This document shows positions 1-8,650 of a stretch of 64,000 nucleotides of DNA, one piece after another. Both the position numbers and the translations under genes were made by a program. How positions within the stretch are numbered: the first letter of the stretch is position 1; every line of letters begins with the position of its first letter. The stretch is from Cronobacter sakazakii (GTDB lineage: Bacteria > Pseudomonadota > Gammaproteobacteria > Enterobacterales > Enterobacteriaceae), in the NCBI RefSeq assembly GCF_000982825.1, contig NZ_CP011047.1, positions 992,001 to 1,056,000 of the forward strand, given 5' to 3'. The notes beneath the pieces were generated by a model. It saw nothing but the letters and a program-made list of their open reading frames with translations. It was not told the DNA's origin and did no database searches.

Positions 1-851
1 AGAATGAAGGTGGTGGAGGTGATTGGCCACGCGTCGTCGCCTTTCTGGTTGGTCAGGTCCTGCGCGAAGGATTTGCTCCAGTCAGCGCCTTTGGCGGCGT
101 TGGCGAAGCTCTCTTCGGTCGGTGCGACCGGTTTGCCGTCAGCAGAAACCAGTTTGGTGTAGGTCAGGTTATTCTGCTTGGCGTAGGCGTATTCCACATA
201 GCCGATAGAGCCCGGCAGACGCTGTACGAACGCGGCGATACCGTCGTTACCTTTACCGCCAAGACCGGTCGGCCAGTTAACGGTAGAGCCAGAGCCGATT
301 TTGGATTTCCACTCGTCGTTCACTTTCGCAAGATAGCTGGTGAAGACGAAAGACGTACCGGAACCGTCAGCGCGGCGCACCACGGCGATGTTCTGAGAAG
401 GCAGTTTTTTGCCCGGGTTCAGTTTGGCGATAGCCTCGTCATCCCACTTCTTGATTTTGCCAAGGTAGATGTCGCCCAGGGTTTTGCCATCCAGCACCAG
501 CTCGCCAGACTTGAAGCCCGGCAGGTTAACCGCCAGCACCACGCCGCCGATCACGGTCGGGAACTGGAAAAGCCCTTCTTGCTGTAATTTTTCGTCAGAA
601 AGCGGCGCGTCAGAAGCACCAAAATCAACCGTGTTAGCAATGATTTGTTTAACGCCACCGGAGGAGCCGATACCCTGGTAGTTTACCTTGTTACCCGTTT
701 CTTTCTGGTAGGTATCCGCCCATTTGGCATACACCGGCGCCGGGAATGTTGCGCCCGCGCCAGTCAGACTTGCTGCCGCGAAAGCGGAAAAAGCGCTCAG
801 AGATAAGGTCGCGGCGACAACAGTTGCGACGGTGGTACGCATAACTTTCAT
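1..851 (-). CDS. pstS: PstS, periplasmic phosphate-binding protein of the Pst ABC transporter (3' end cut by window edge)
   Basis: The reading frame runs leftwards from the ATG at 849-851 and leaves the window after about 283 codons, so the C-terminal part is missing. The product starts with a signal peptide (MKVMRTTVATVVAATLSLSA, cleavage likely after AFA near residue 25). It then shows the PstS phosphate-binding motifs: TGAGATFPAP at the mature N-terminus, GIGSSGG and SGTSFVFTSYL. PstS captures inorganic phosphate in the periplasm and hands it to the PstCAB permease; the other pst genes would lie beyond the left edge. Strong Pho boxes lie just upstream at 911-957, so phosphate-starvation induction through PhoB is expected. 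Confidence 0.97.
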   Translation of the reverse strand, partial: MKVMRTTVATVVAATLSLSAFSAFAAASLTGAGATFPAPVYAKWADTYQKETGNKVNYQGIGSSGGVKQIIANTVDFGASDAPLSDEKLQQEGLFQFPTVIGGVVLAVNLPGFKSGELVLDGKTLGDIYLGKIKKWDDEAIAKLNPGKKLPSQNIAVVRRADGSGTSFVFTSYLAKVNDEWKSKIGSGSTVNWPTGLGGKGNDGIAAFVQRLPGSIGYVEYAYAKQNNLTYTKLVSADGKPVAPTEESFANAAKGADWSKSFAQDLTNQKGDDAWPITSTTFI

Positions 852-910
852 AATGTCTCCTGCTGGTGTTCGTAATTTATTGTTTCGTGGCTACGGTGAG
901 CAAAGTAGGA

Positions 911-957
911 CAGTTTGGTGACAGATAAATGTACGAATTATGACAGTTTTATGACAA
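911..957 (-). promoter_or_regulatory. Tandem Pho boxes (PhoB binding sites) of the pst promoter
   Basis: On the minus strand the stretch reads TTGTCATAAAACTGTCA (957-941), a spacer with a weaker copy, then CTGTCACCAAACTG (924-911). These match the 11-bp-periodic CTGTCAT repeats bound by PhoB upstream of E. coli pstS, and lie about 60 bases upstream of the pstS ATG. A divergent unknown gene starts at 1050, so the sites lie between the two starts. Confidence 0.9.
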
Positions 958-1049
958 TGAAAAAGATGCAGAAATGTCTTACTTAACTTTTTGAATATTA
1001 ATGCTTTTATAATTCCGCAACCCGCCCGTCATTTATAAGGATAGCCGTA

Positions 1050-1376
1050 ATGATAAAAAAAATGTCACTTTTCTCCGCAGCGTCATTACTTACTTTTTCA
1101 TCAATAAGTTATGCAGCTCCGGTTCAACTGGATGACCACAGCACCCGTATTCACGGCGCGCCGGTGACGATATTTACCAGCGATGGCGTCGTGGCACCGT
1201 CTAACGTCGATATCTCGGATGTGGAAAAGGCCGTCGAGGCGTATAAGCGCAAAGAGCAAAACCGCTATTCGGACGACAGAAAAGATAGCGATCTGGAAAA
1301 TCGCCTGCGGGCGCTGGAGCAGGAAAATGACAAGCTGTCCCGTGAACTGGACGATTTAAAAAGCAAGATTAAATAA
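1050..1376 (+). CDS. Unrecognised small secreted protein with C-terminal coiled coil (108 aa)
   Basis: I do not recognise the family. The ATG at 1050 follows an AAGGA ribosome-binding site at 1037-1041, and a good -10 box (TATAAT, 1008-1013) lies upstream without a convincing -35. The product has a cleavable signal peptide (lysines, hydrophobic core, cleavage probably after SYA near residue 22). Residues 75-108 are highly charged, with heptad-like Leu spacing (LENRLRALEQENDKLSRELD) typical of a short coiled coil, so a periplasmic oligomer is plausible. It is divergent from pstS across the Pho-box region and is followed by a hairpin at 1384-1411. I know of no gene at this position in E. coli K-12. 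Existence as a gene is well supported; function is unknown. Confidence 0.8.
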   Translation: MIKKMSLFSAASLLTFSSISYAAPVQLDDHSTRIHGAPVTIFTSDGVVAPSNVDISDVEKAVEAYKRKEQNRYSDDRKDSDLENRLRALEQENDKLSRELDDLKSKIK

Positions 1377-1383
1377 GCGATGG

Positions 1384-1422
1384 GCTCCCTGTATGGCTTC
1401 AGGCAGGGAGCTTACTCCTTTT
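1384..1422 (+). terminator. Probable terminator after the secreted coiled-coil gene
   Basis: Inverted repeat GCTCCCTG (1384-1391) and CAGGGAGC (1404-1411), followed by a broken T-rich tract. It lies seven bases after the stop codon of the upstream gene. The convergent membrane-protein gene ends at 1421, so the element may serve both sides. Confidence 0.6.
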
Positions 1423-2038
1423 ATCGGTCAGGCTCATTACGGTGTTTTGCCCGTTTTAAGGCGCGCTTTTCCGAAGGGCGCTGAAGGGCTTTGGTATGAG
1501 CGCGTCGCATTTTGTTCGCAAGACACCAGCGGCCCAGCCTGAACATCTCCTCACTGTTCATCATTCGCCATGCTGCCCACACCAGCAGCGCGCCCGCGCT
1601 CCAGCAGAGCCAGAACACACCGGAAAACGGCCACAGTATCAGGCCGGCAATCAGCGTCGCCAGGCTTAACGCCGCATGAAAAAACGCGCTGAAGAGAAAC
1701 AGCTGCAAACCGCGATGTCGCCCTTTTTCTACCATCAACATCACGAGTATCAGCAACACCAGCCAGATAGCCCCTGAGAGTATCCACAGCACAGAAAAAG
1801 CGGGCCGCAGCGCGGCGAGATTGAGGACGGCACTCAATGCCATGGCATAGACGCACCCCACCGGCACTCGCCAGAAACGGCGCGAGCCGATGATGCGGAC
1901 ATCGGGCAGATCGTGGCGCTCGGCCATTTTAAGTTTGAGCTTATGCAGCCTGCGGTGGGCGATATCGTCATCCACCTCTGCGCTGTAGGTAATGAGCCGA
2001 TAAAACCGCGTACCGGCGAGAAAGCGCTTTAGCGACAT
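1421..2038 (-). CDS. Unrecognised inner-membrane protein (205 aa)
   Basis: Family not recognised. I chose the ATG at 2036-2038 because AAGGGA precedes it at good spacing; the open frame extends upstream to 2161, but that part would run back through the glmS terminator. Residues 1-55 are basic and soluble, four hydrophobic segments follow between about 60 and 165 (for example LWILSGAIWLVLLILVML), and the tail is strongly basic (about 15 Lys or Arg in the last 40 residues). The gene lies directly downstream of the glmS terminator in the same direction, and has no counterpart I know of between pstS and glmS in E. coli. No catalytic motif is visible. Confidence 0.75.
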   Translation of the reverse strand: MSLKRFLAGTRFYRLITYSAEVDDDIAHRRLHKLKLKMAERHDLPDVRIIGSRRFWRVPVGCVYAMALSAVLNLAALRPAFSVLWILSGAIWLVLLILVMLMVEKGRHRGLQLFLFSAFFHAALSLATLIAGLILWPFSGVFWLCWSAGALLVWAAWRMMNSEEMFRLGRWCLANKMRRAHTKALQRPSEKRALKRAKHRNEPDR

Positions 2039-2059
2039 AACATCCCTTTGCGTGACGTT

Positions 2060-2090
2060 AAAAAAAAGAGGCTGCCTTCCGGCAACCTCT
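2060..2090 (-). terminator. Rho-independent terminator of glmUS
   Basis: Read leftwards: AGAGGTTGCC, loop GGAA, GGCAGCCTCT, then seven T. It begins some 27 bases after the glmS stop codon (2118). Confidence 0.9.
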
Positions 2091-2117
2091 TCAGAGCATA
2101 ACACGCGCGAGAACGCG

Positions 2118-3947
2118 TTATTCCACCGTAACGGATTTCGCCAGGTTACGCGGCTGGTCAACGTCGGTGCCTTTAATCAGCGCGACGTGATAGGCCAGCA
2201 GTTGCAGCGGAACCGTGTAGAAGATCGGCGCGATAACCTCTTCAACATGCGGCATCGGGATGATGTTCATGTTATCGCTGCTGGTGAAGCCGGCATCCTG
2301 ATCGGCGAAGACATACAGCACGCCGCCACGGGCGCGAACTTCTTCGATGTTGGACTTCAGTTTTTCCAGCAGTTCGTTATTCGGCGCCACCACGATAACC
2401 GGCATATCGGCGTCAATCAGGGCCAGCGGGCCGTGCTTGAGCTCGCCTGCCGCATAGGCTTCGGCGTGAATGTAGGAGATCTCTTTGAGCTTCAGCGCGC
2501 CTTCCAGGGCGATCGGGTACTGATCGCCACGGCCCAGGAACAGCGCGTGGTGCTTGTCGGAGAAATCTTCCGCCAGCGCCTCGATGCGTTTGTCCTGAGA
2601 GAGCATCTGCTCGATACGGCTCGGCAGCGCCTGCAGGCCGTGAACGATATCGTGCTCAACGGCGGCATCCACGCCTTTCAGACGGCCCAGTTTCGCCACC
2701 AGCATCAGCAGAACGGTTAACTGGGTAGTGAACGCTTTGGTGGACGCCACGCCAATTTCCGTGCCGGCTTTGGTCATCAGCGCCAGCGACGATTCACGCA
2801 CCAGCGATGAGCCCGGAACGTTACAGATGGCCAGCGAACCGAGATAACCGAGCTCTTTAGACAGACGCAGCGCCGCGAGGGTGTCTGCGGTTTCACCGGA
2901 CTGCGACAGCGTGATCATCAGGCTGTTGCGGCGCACGGCGGATTTGCGATAGCGGAATTCCGAGGCGATTTCGACATCGCACGGCACGCCTGCCAGCGCT
3001 TCAAACCAGTAGCGAGAAACCATACCGGAGTTGTACGAGGTGCCACACGCGACAATCTGAATATGCTCAACTTTAGAGAGCAGTTCGTCGGCGTTCGGAC
3101 CCAGCTCGCTTAAATCCACCTCGCCGTGGCTGATGCGCCCGGCCAGCGTGTTTTTAATCGCGTTCGGCTGCTCGTAGATCTCTTTTTGCATGTAGTGGCG
3201 GTAGATGCCTTTATCACCGGCGTCATACTGCACGTTAGATTCGATTTCCGGGCGGGAGACGCTTTCGCCCTGGGTGTTGAAAATCGCGACGGAGCGGCGG
3301 GTCACTTCGGCGATGTCGCCCTCTTCGAGGAAGATAAAGCGGCGGGTTACCGGCAGCAGCGCCAGTTGGTCGGAGGCGATGAAGTTTTCGCCCACGCCGA
3401 GGCCAATCACCAGCGGGCTGCCGGAACGGGCCGCCAGCAGAACGCTCGGATCGCGGTTATCCATAATGACGGTGCCGTAAGCGCCGCGCAGCTGAGGAAT
3501 GGCGCGCAGCACCGCCTCACGCAGCGTACCGCCCTGCTCCAGCTCCCAGTGCACCAGGTGCGCGATCACTTCGGTGTCGGTTTCGGTGACGAATTCGTAG
3601 CCACGCGTTTTCAGCAGTTCGCGCAGCGGTTCGTGGTTTTCGATAATGCCGTTATGCACCACCACAATATGCCCGGAGACATGCGGGTGCGCGTTGCCTT
3701 CTGACGGTTCGCCGTGGGTCGCCCAGCGGGTGTGCGCGATACCCGTGCCGCCATGCAGCGGATGTTCTTCTGCCGCCTGAACCAGCATCTGTACTTTGCC
3801 CAGACGACGCAGACGGGTCATATGCCCCGCGCTGTCCACCACCGCGAGACCGGCGGAGTCATAGCCGCGGTACTCCAGACGACGCAAACCTTCGAGAAGG
3901 ATTTCAGCAATATCACGTTGCGCTACAGCGCCAACAATTCCACACAT
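2118..3947 (-). CDS. glmS: Glutamine-fructose-6-phosphate aminotransferase (isomerizing)
   Basis: The 609-residue product converts fructose-6-phosphate and glutamine to glucosamine-6-phosphate, the committed step to UDP-GlcNAc for peptidoglycan and LPS. The N-terminal MCGIVGAVAQRD carries the nucleophilic Cys exposed after Met removal; the glutaminase domain (RWATHGEPS, HNGIIENHE) is followed by two SIS domains (CGTSYNSG, LSQSGETADT) and the conserved end LAKSVTVE. The length equals that of E. coli GlmS. The ATG at 3945-3947 follows an AGGAAA ribosome-binding site. The 227-base spacer to glmU is long; in E. coli this leader is the target of transcript processing and of the small RNA GlmZ, which I infer but cannot show here. 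Confidence 0.98.
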   Translation of the reverse strand: MCGIVGAVAQRDIAEILLEGLRRLEYRGYDSAGLAVVDSAGHMTRLRRLGKVQMLVQAAEEHPLHGGTGIAHTRWATHGEPSEGNAHPHVSGHIVVVHNGIIENHEPLRELLKTRGYEFVTETDTEVIAHLVHWELEQGGTLREAVLRAIPQLRGAYGTVIMDNRDPSVLLAARSGSPLVIGLGVGENFIASDQLALLPVTRRFIFLEEGDIAEVTRRSVAIFNTQGESVSRPEIESNVQYDAGDKGIYRHYMQKEIYEQPNAIKNTLAGRISHGEVDLSELGPNADELLSKVEHIQIVACGTSYNSGMVSRYWFEALAGVPCDVEIASEFRYRKSAVRRNSLMITLSQSGETADTLAALRLSKELGYLGSLAICNVPGSSLVRESSLALMTKAGTEIGVASTKAFTTQLTVLLMLVAKLGRLKGVDAAVEHDIVHGLQALPSRIEQMLSQDKRIEALAEDFSDKHHALFLGRGDQYPIALEGALKLKEISYIHAEAYAAGELKHGPLALIDADMPVIVVAPNNELLEKLKSNIEEVRARGGVLYVFADQDAGFTSSDNMNIIPMPHVEEVIAPIFYTVPLQLLAYHVALIKGTDVDQPRNLAKSVTVE

Positions 3948-4174
3948 AATTAATTTCCTGACAATGGCATTTCGCCATGCGTTGTCGCCGACCTGTATTT
4001 GCCCGTTTGCCGGGCTCCCCGAGCCTTGTAGAGAGTGGGGTTATTGTTTTGGTACTGCCTGTGGGCGGAAGATTATGTTATCCCCTCATCCCGAGTCTGC
4101 CGCAGGGCATGACTGCTCTGCGACCGACAAAACCGTATGGCGGGCAGATACAGCGCGCCCGCCATGAACATAAC

Positions 4175-5545
4175 TTATTTTTTCTTCACCGGGCGACGCC
4201 AGCCCTGTTTGTGTACCTGCGGCACGCGGGTGAGCACCAGCTCGTTTTCCGCGATATTGCGCGTCACGGTGGTGCCTGCGGCGATGGTCGCGCCTTTCGC
4301 CACCGTCACCGGTGCCACCAGCTGGGTATCGGAGCCGACAAACACATCATCGCCAATGATGGTTTTGTGCTTGTTCGCGCCATCATAGTTACAGGTGATG
4401 GTGCCCGCGCCGATGTTAACGTTATCGCCGATTTCCGCGTCGCCGAGGTAGGTCAGGTGACCCGCTTTCGAGCCTTTACCCAGACGCGCTTTTTTCATCT
4501 CGACGAAGTTGCCGACATGCGCGCCTTCGAGAAGCTCCGCGCCCGGACGCAGACGCGCGAACGGCCCGATGGTACAGGCGGTATCCAGACGGGCGTCTTC
4601 CACCACGCTGTAAGGACTGATTTCGCAGTCGTCGCCGATGACGCTGTTTTTAATCACGCAGCCCGCGCCGATTTTCACGCGATTGCCCAGCACTACGTCG
4701 CCTTCAATAATGACGTTAGCGTCAATTTCGACATCGCGCCCGTGTTGCAGCGTGCCGCGCAGATCAAAACGCGCCGGGTCACGTAGCATCACGCCCGCCA
4801 GCAGCAGTTTTTCTGCCTGCTCGGCCTGATAAACGCGCTCAAGACGCGCCAGTTGCAGGCGGTTGTTCACGCCTTCCACTTCGCTTAAACGCTGCGGATG
4901 CACGGCGGCAATCTCGCGGCCTTCGTTCCAGGCCATCGCGATGATGTCGGTAATGTAGTATTCACCCTGCGCATTGTTGTTATCGAGCTTCGCCAGCCAG
5001 CGTTTCAGATCCGCGCCGTTGGCGACGAGGATGCCGGTGTTGATTTCGTTAATCTGGCGCTGCTCATCGCTGGCATCTTTATGCTCAACGATCCCGGAGA
5101 CTTTTCCGTTCTCACGGGTAATGCGGCCATAGCCGGTCGGGTCGTCGAGCTTCACGGTTAACAGCCCAATGCCGCCCTGCGGCTTCGCCGCGCAGAGCTG
5201 TTGCAGGGTGTCAACGGAGATCAGCGGTACGTCGCCGTAGAGCATCAGCACATCTTCATCGTCGCTAAAGAACGGCGCTGCCTGCTGCATCGCATGGCCG
5301 GTGCCGAGCTGCTCGGCCTGCAATACCCAGTTGAGCGAGGCGTCTTTAAGGGTGCTTTGCAGCAGATCGCCGCCGTGACCGTAAACCAGATGAATGTGCT
5401 GCGCGCCGACATGCTTCGCGGCGTCAATCACGTGTTGCACCATCGGCTTCCCGGCCAGAGTGTGCAGCACTTTTGGAAGATCGGAGTACATGCGCGTGCC
5501 TTTGCCAGCGGCAAGGATCACAACGCTCATAGCATGGCTAGACAT
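4175..5545 (-). CDS. glmU: Bifunctional GlmU: glucosamine-1-phosphate acetyltransferase and UDP-GlcNAc pyrophosphorylase
   Basis: The 456-residue enzyme performs the last two steps to UDP-GlcNAc. Residues 11-25 hold the nucleotidyltransferase signature LAAGKGTRMYSDLPK; the C-terminal half is a left-handed beta-helix with hexapeptide repeats (IGAGCVIKNSVIG, IGDNVNIGAGTITCNYDG) carrying the acetyltransferase site. The product length matches E. coli. It precedes glmS in the same direction, forming glmUS, and lies downstream of the atp operon terminator. Confidence 0.98.
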   Translation of the reverse strand: MSSHAMSVVILAAGKGTRMYSDLPKVLHTLAGKPMVQHVIDAAKHVGAQHIHLVYGHGGDLLQSTLKDASLNWVLQAEQLGTGHAMQQAAPFFSDDEDVLMLYGDVPLISVDTLQQLCAAKPQGGIGLLTVKLDDPTGYGRITRENGKVSGIVEHKDASDEQRQINEINTGILVANGADLKRWLAKLDNNNAQGEYYITDIIAMAWNEGREIAAVHPQRLSEVEGVNNRLQLARLERVYQAEQAEKLLLAGVMLRDPARFDLRGTLQHGRDVEIDANVIIEGDVVLGNRVKIGAGCVIKNSVIGDDCEISPYSVVEDARLDTACTIGPFARLRPGAELLEGAHVGNFVEMKKARLGKGSKAGHLTYLGDAEIGDNVNIGAGTITCNYDGANKHKTIIGDDVFVGSDTQLVAPVTVAKGATIAAGTTVTRNIAENELVLTRVPQVHKQGWRRPVKKK

Positions 5546-5835
5546 AGTCGTCCTGTCTTATGAAAGTGAATGAAGTAAAGCGATTTAGCGCCCGAAATTC
5601 TACATATTTTTCAGCATAAAACGGGCTGCTGGAAAATCGCCGCTTTAAGCCTGTTTTACCACGTTATACAGCCGCGTAATGCATGTCGGAAGGCGTAAAA
5701 AGAGAGCGTAAACGCTTTCTGGCGTCTTATCATTCATAAAAACAATGAGATGCCGTTTTTTTGCGTCTGGAATAAAGCGCGGTAAATGCCGACTAAAATC
5801 CAGCAAACATACGTCCTTGCGTATAACGCAGACAT
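5546..5835. other. Intergenic region between atpC and glmU (glmU leader)
   Basis: No gene is visible in these 290 bases. They hold the upstream region of glmU. On the minus strand a TAGAAT box occurs near 5595-5600 as a candidate -10, but no strong -35 fits. An imperfect repeat (GAGAGCGTAAACGCTTTC) lies near 5702-5720. In E. coli this interval contains NagC-controlled glmU promoters; I could not identify a clear NagC operator here. Confidence 0.4.
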
Positions 5836-5871
5836 AAAAAAAGCCAGCCGGGTCGCCCTGGCTGGCTTTTT
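5836..5871 (-). terminator. Terminator of the ATP synthase operon
   Basis: Read leftwards, AGCCAGCC and GGCTGGCT (5860-5867 and 5842-5849) form a strong GC stem followed by a run of T. It starts about 20 bases after the atpC stop codon at 5888. Confidence 0.92.
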
Positions 5872-5887
5872 AACTTTCAAGCCGGTG

Positions 5888-6307
5888 TTACATCGCTTTT
5901 TTGGTCAACTCGATAACGCGCAGTTTGGCGATCGCCTTGGCCAGCTCAGTAGAAGCCTGAGCGTAGTCCACGTCACCGTGGGAGCTACGGATATGGTCTT
6001 CCGCTTTACGCTTCGCTTCCAGGGCTCGCGCTTCGTCGAGATCCTGGCCGCGAATCGCGGTGTCAGCCAGCACGGTTACGTTGCCCGGCTGCACTTCCAG
6101 CACGCCGCCGGAGAGATAGATATACTCTTCGTGGCCGTGCTGTTTCACGATGCGGATCATACCAGGCTTAATGGCGGTGAGCAGCGGCGCGTGGCCCGGG
6201 TAAATACCCAGTTCACCTTCGCTACCCGTAACCTGGATTTTCTCGACCAGACCAGAGAACATCTGTTTCTCTGCGCTGACGACATCCAGGTGGTAAGTCA
6301 TTGCCAT
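5888..6307 (-). CDS. atpC: ATP synthase F1 epsilon subunit
   Basis: The 139-residue protein is the central-stalk epsilon subunit, which couples rotation and inhibits ATP hydrolysis. It starts MAMTYHLDVVSAEKQMFSGL and ends LRVIELTKKAM, almost identical to E. coli over the same length. The N-terminal beta sandwich (GELGIYPGHAPLLT) is followed by the C-terminal helical hairpin. It is the last gene of the operon, about 20 bases after atpD. Confidence 0.98.
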   Translation of the reverse strand: MAMTYHLDVVSAEKQMFSGLVEKIQVTGSEGELGIYPGHAPLLTAIKPGMIRIVKQHGHEEYIYLSGGVLEVQPGNVTVLADTAIRGQDLDEARALEAKRKAEDHIRSSHGDVDYAQASTELAKAIAKLRVIELTKKAM

Positions 6308-6327
6308 GTCACCCTCCGATTAAGGCG

Positions 6328-7710
6328 TTAAAGTTTTTTGGCTTTTTCCACGGCTTCATCAATGGAGCCAACCATGTAGAACGCCTGCTCCGGCAGATGA
6401 TCGTATTCACCTTCCATGATGCCTTTAAAGCCACGGATGGTGTCTTTCAGCGATACGTATTTGCCCGGCGCGCCGGTAAACACTTCTGCCACGAAGAACG
6501 GCTGTGACAGGAAACGCTGAATTTTACGAGCACGAGCAACAACCAGTTTGTCTTCTTCAGACAGCTCGTCCATACCGAGGATGGCGATGATGTCTTTCAG
6601 CTCCTGGTAACGCTGCAGGATGGACTGTACGCCGCGAGCGGTGTCGTAGTGCTCCTGGCCTACTACCAGCGGGTCCAGCTGACGGCTGGTGGAATCCAGC
6701 GGGTCAACGGCCGGGTAGATACCCAGGGAAGCAATCTGACGGCTCAGTACCACAGTTGCGTCAAGGTGCGCAAAGGTGGTGGCTGGTGACGGGTCAGTCA
6801 AGTCATCCGCCGGTACGTATACCGCCTGTACGGAGGTGATAGAACCGGTTTTGGTGGAGGTGATACGCTCCTGCAGAACACCCATCTCTTCCGCCAGGGT
6901 CGGCTGATAACCTACCGCTGAAGGCATACGGCCCAGCAGTGCGGATACTTCAGTACCGGCCAGGGTGTAACGGTAGATGTTGTCGACGAACAGCAGAACG
7001 TCACGACCTTCGTCACGGAATTTCTCAGCCATGGTCAGGCCGGTCAGCGCAACGCGCAGACGGTTTCCCGGCGGCTCGTTCATCTGGCCGTACACCAGGG
7101 ATACTTTATCCAGTACGTTGGAGTCGGTCATTTCGTGGTAGAAGTCGTTACCTTCACGGGTACGTTCGCCCACGCCCGCAAACACGGAGTAACCGGAGTG
7201 CTCAATCGCGATGTTACGAATAAGCTCCATCATGTTTACGGTTTTACCTACACCTGCACCACCGAACAGACCGACTTTACCGCCCTTCGCGAACGGACAC
7301 ATCAGGTCGATAACTTTGATGCCGGTTTCCAGCAGTTCCTGAGAGCTGGACAGCTCTTCATAGGACGGCGCCGCGCGATGAATCGCCCAACGCTCTTCTT
7401 CGCCGATGTCGCCTTTCATGTCGATAGGCTGACCCAGGACGTTCATGATACGACCCAGCGTCGCTTTACCTACCGGCACTTCGATCGGGTGCTCAAGGTC
7501 TGCAACAGGCAGACCGCGACGCAGACCGTCGGAAGAGCCCATCGCGATGGTACGTACGATACCGCCGCCGAGCTGCTGCTGGACTTCCAGCACCAGACGC
7601 TCATTACCATTCGTTACCTCAAGGGCGTCGTACACTTTCGGTACAGCATCCTGAGGGAACTCGACGTCCACCACGGCGCCGATTACCTGGACAATCTTTC
7701 CAGTAGCCAT
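6328..7710 (-). CDS. atpD: ATP synthase F1 beta subunit
   Basis: The catalytic beta subunit, 460 residues as in E. coli. The Walker A motif GGAGVGKT lies near residues 149-156, the GERTREGND segment near 180, and the Walker B strand [10 protein letters not shown] near 240; [15 protein letters not shown] is the beta signature. Three copies alternate with alpha in the F1 head and make ATP from ADP and phosphate. It sits between atpG and atpC, with short spacers on both sides. Confidence 0.99.
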
Positions 7711-7736
7711 CTTGAATCCTCTACGAAATAACCTGG

Positions 7737-8600
7737 TTAAACCGCGGCGGCCCCCGAGACGATCTCGGTGAGTTCCTGAGTAATGCTGGCCTGACGAGCT
7801 TTGTTGTACACCAACTGCAGCTCTTTAATCAGGCTGCCGCCATTATCGGTTGCGGCTTTCATCGCCACCATTCGTGCGGCCTGCTCGCTGGCCAGGTTTT
7901 CAACCACACCCTGATAAACCTGCGATTCGACATAACGACGCAGCAGGGTATCCAGCAGCGCCTTCGGATCGGGTTCGTACAGGTAATCCCAGGATTTGTG
8001 CTTCAACTCATCGTCTTCTGATGCCGGCAGCGGCAGCAGCTGAGTGATGGTCGGAGCCTGAGACATGGTGTTAATAAATTTGTTGCTGACAACGTAAAGC
8101 TTGTCCAGACGGCCTTCATCATAAGCCTGCAACATCACTTTAACCGGGCCAATCAGATCGGACAGGGAAGGGTTATCCCCCATGCCGGTGACCTGCGCCA
8201 CAATGTTGCCGCCCACTGAATTGAAGAAAGAAACGCCTTTAGAGCCGATCATTGCGATATCGCACTGAACGCCTTTATCGGACCATGCTTTCATATCCGC
8301 CAGCAGTTTCTTGAACAGGTTGATGTTCAAGCCGCCGCACAGACCACGGTCAGTCGACACCACCAGGTAGCCCACGCGCTTAACGTCGCGTTCTTCCAGG
8401 TAAGGGTGTTTGTATTCCAGATTACCGGTAGCAAGGTGACCAATCACTTTGCGCATGGTATCTGCATAAGGACGGCTGGCCGCCATGCGATCCTGCGATT
8501 TACGCATTTTGGAAGCGGCGACCATCTCCATCGCTTTAGTGATCTTTTGCGTGTTCTGGACGCTTGCGATCTTACTACGTATCTCTTTTGCGCCGGCCAT
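7737..8600 (-). CDS. atpG: ATP synthase F1 gamma subunit
   Basis: The 287-residue rotating central shaft. The N-terminus [20 protein letters not shown] and C-terminus [20 protein letters not shown] are the paired coiled-coil helices that turn inside the alpha/beta ring; the middle ([12 protein letters not shown]) is the Rossmann-like domain. Length equals that of E. coli. Fifth F1/Fo structural gene from the distal end, with a 50-base spacer from atpA. Confidence 0.98.
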
Positions 8601-8650
8601 GAGCTTCTCCTCAATGCCTTGCGGCTTGCCTTACAGCAAGCCGCCAGACG

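Noticed and set aside
1551..1856. A 101-codon minus-strand frame inside the unknown membrane gene
   Set aside because: It overlaps the longer frame 1421-2038, which has a ribosome-binding site and a clear membrane-protein pattern; this one has neither.
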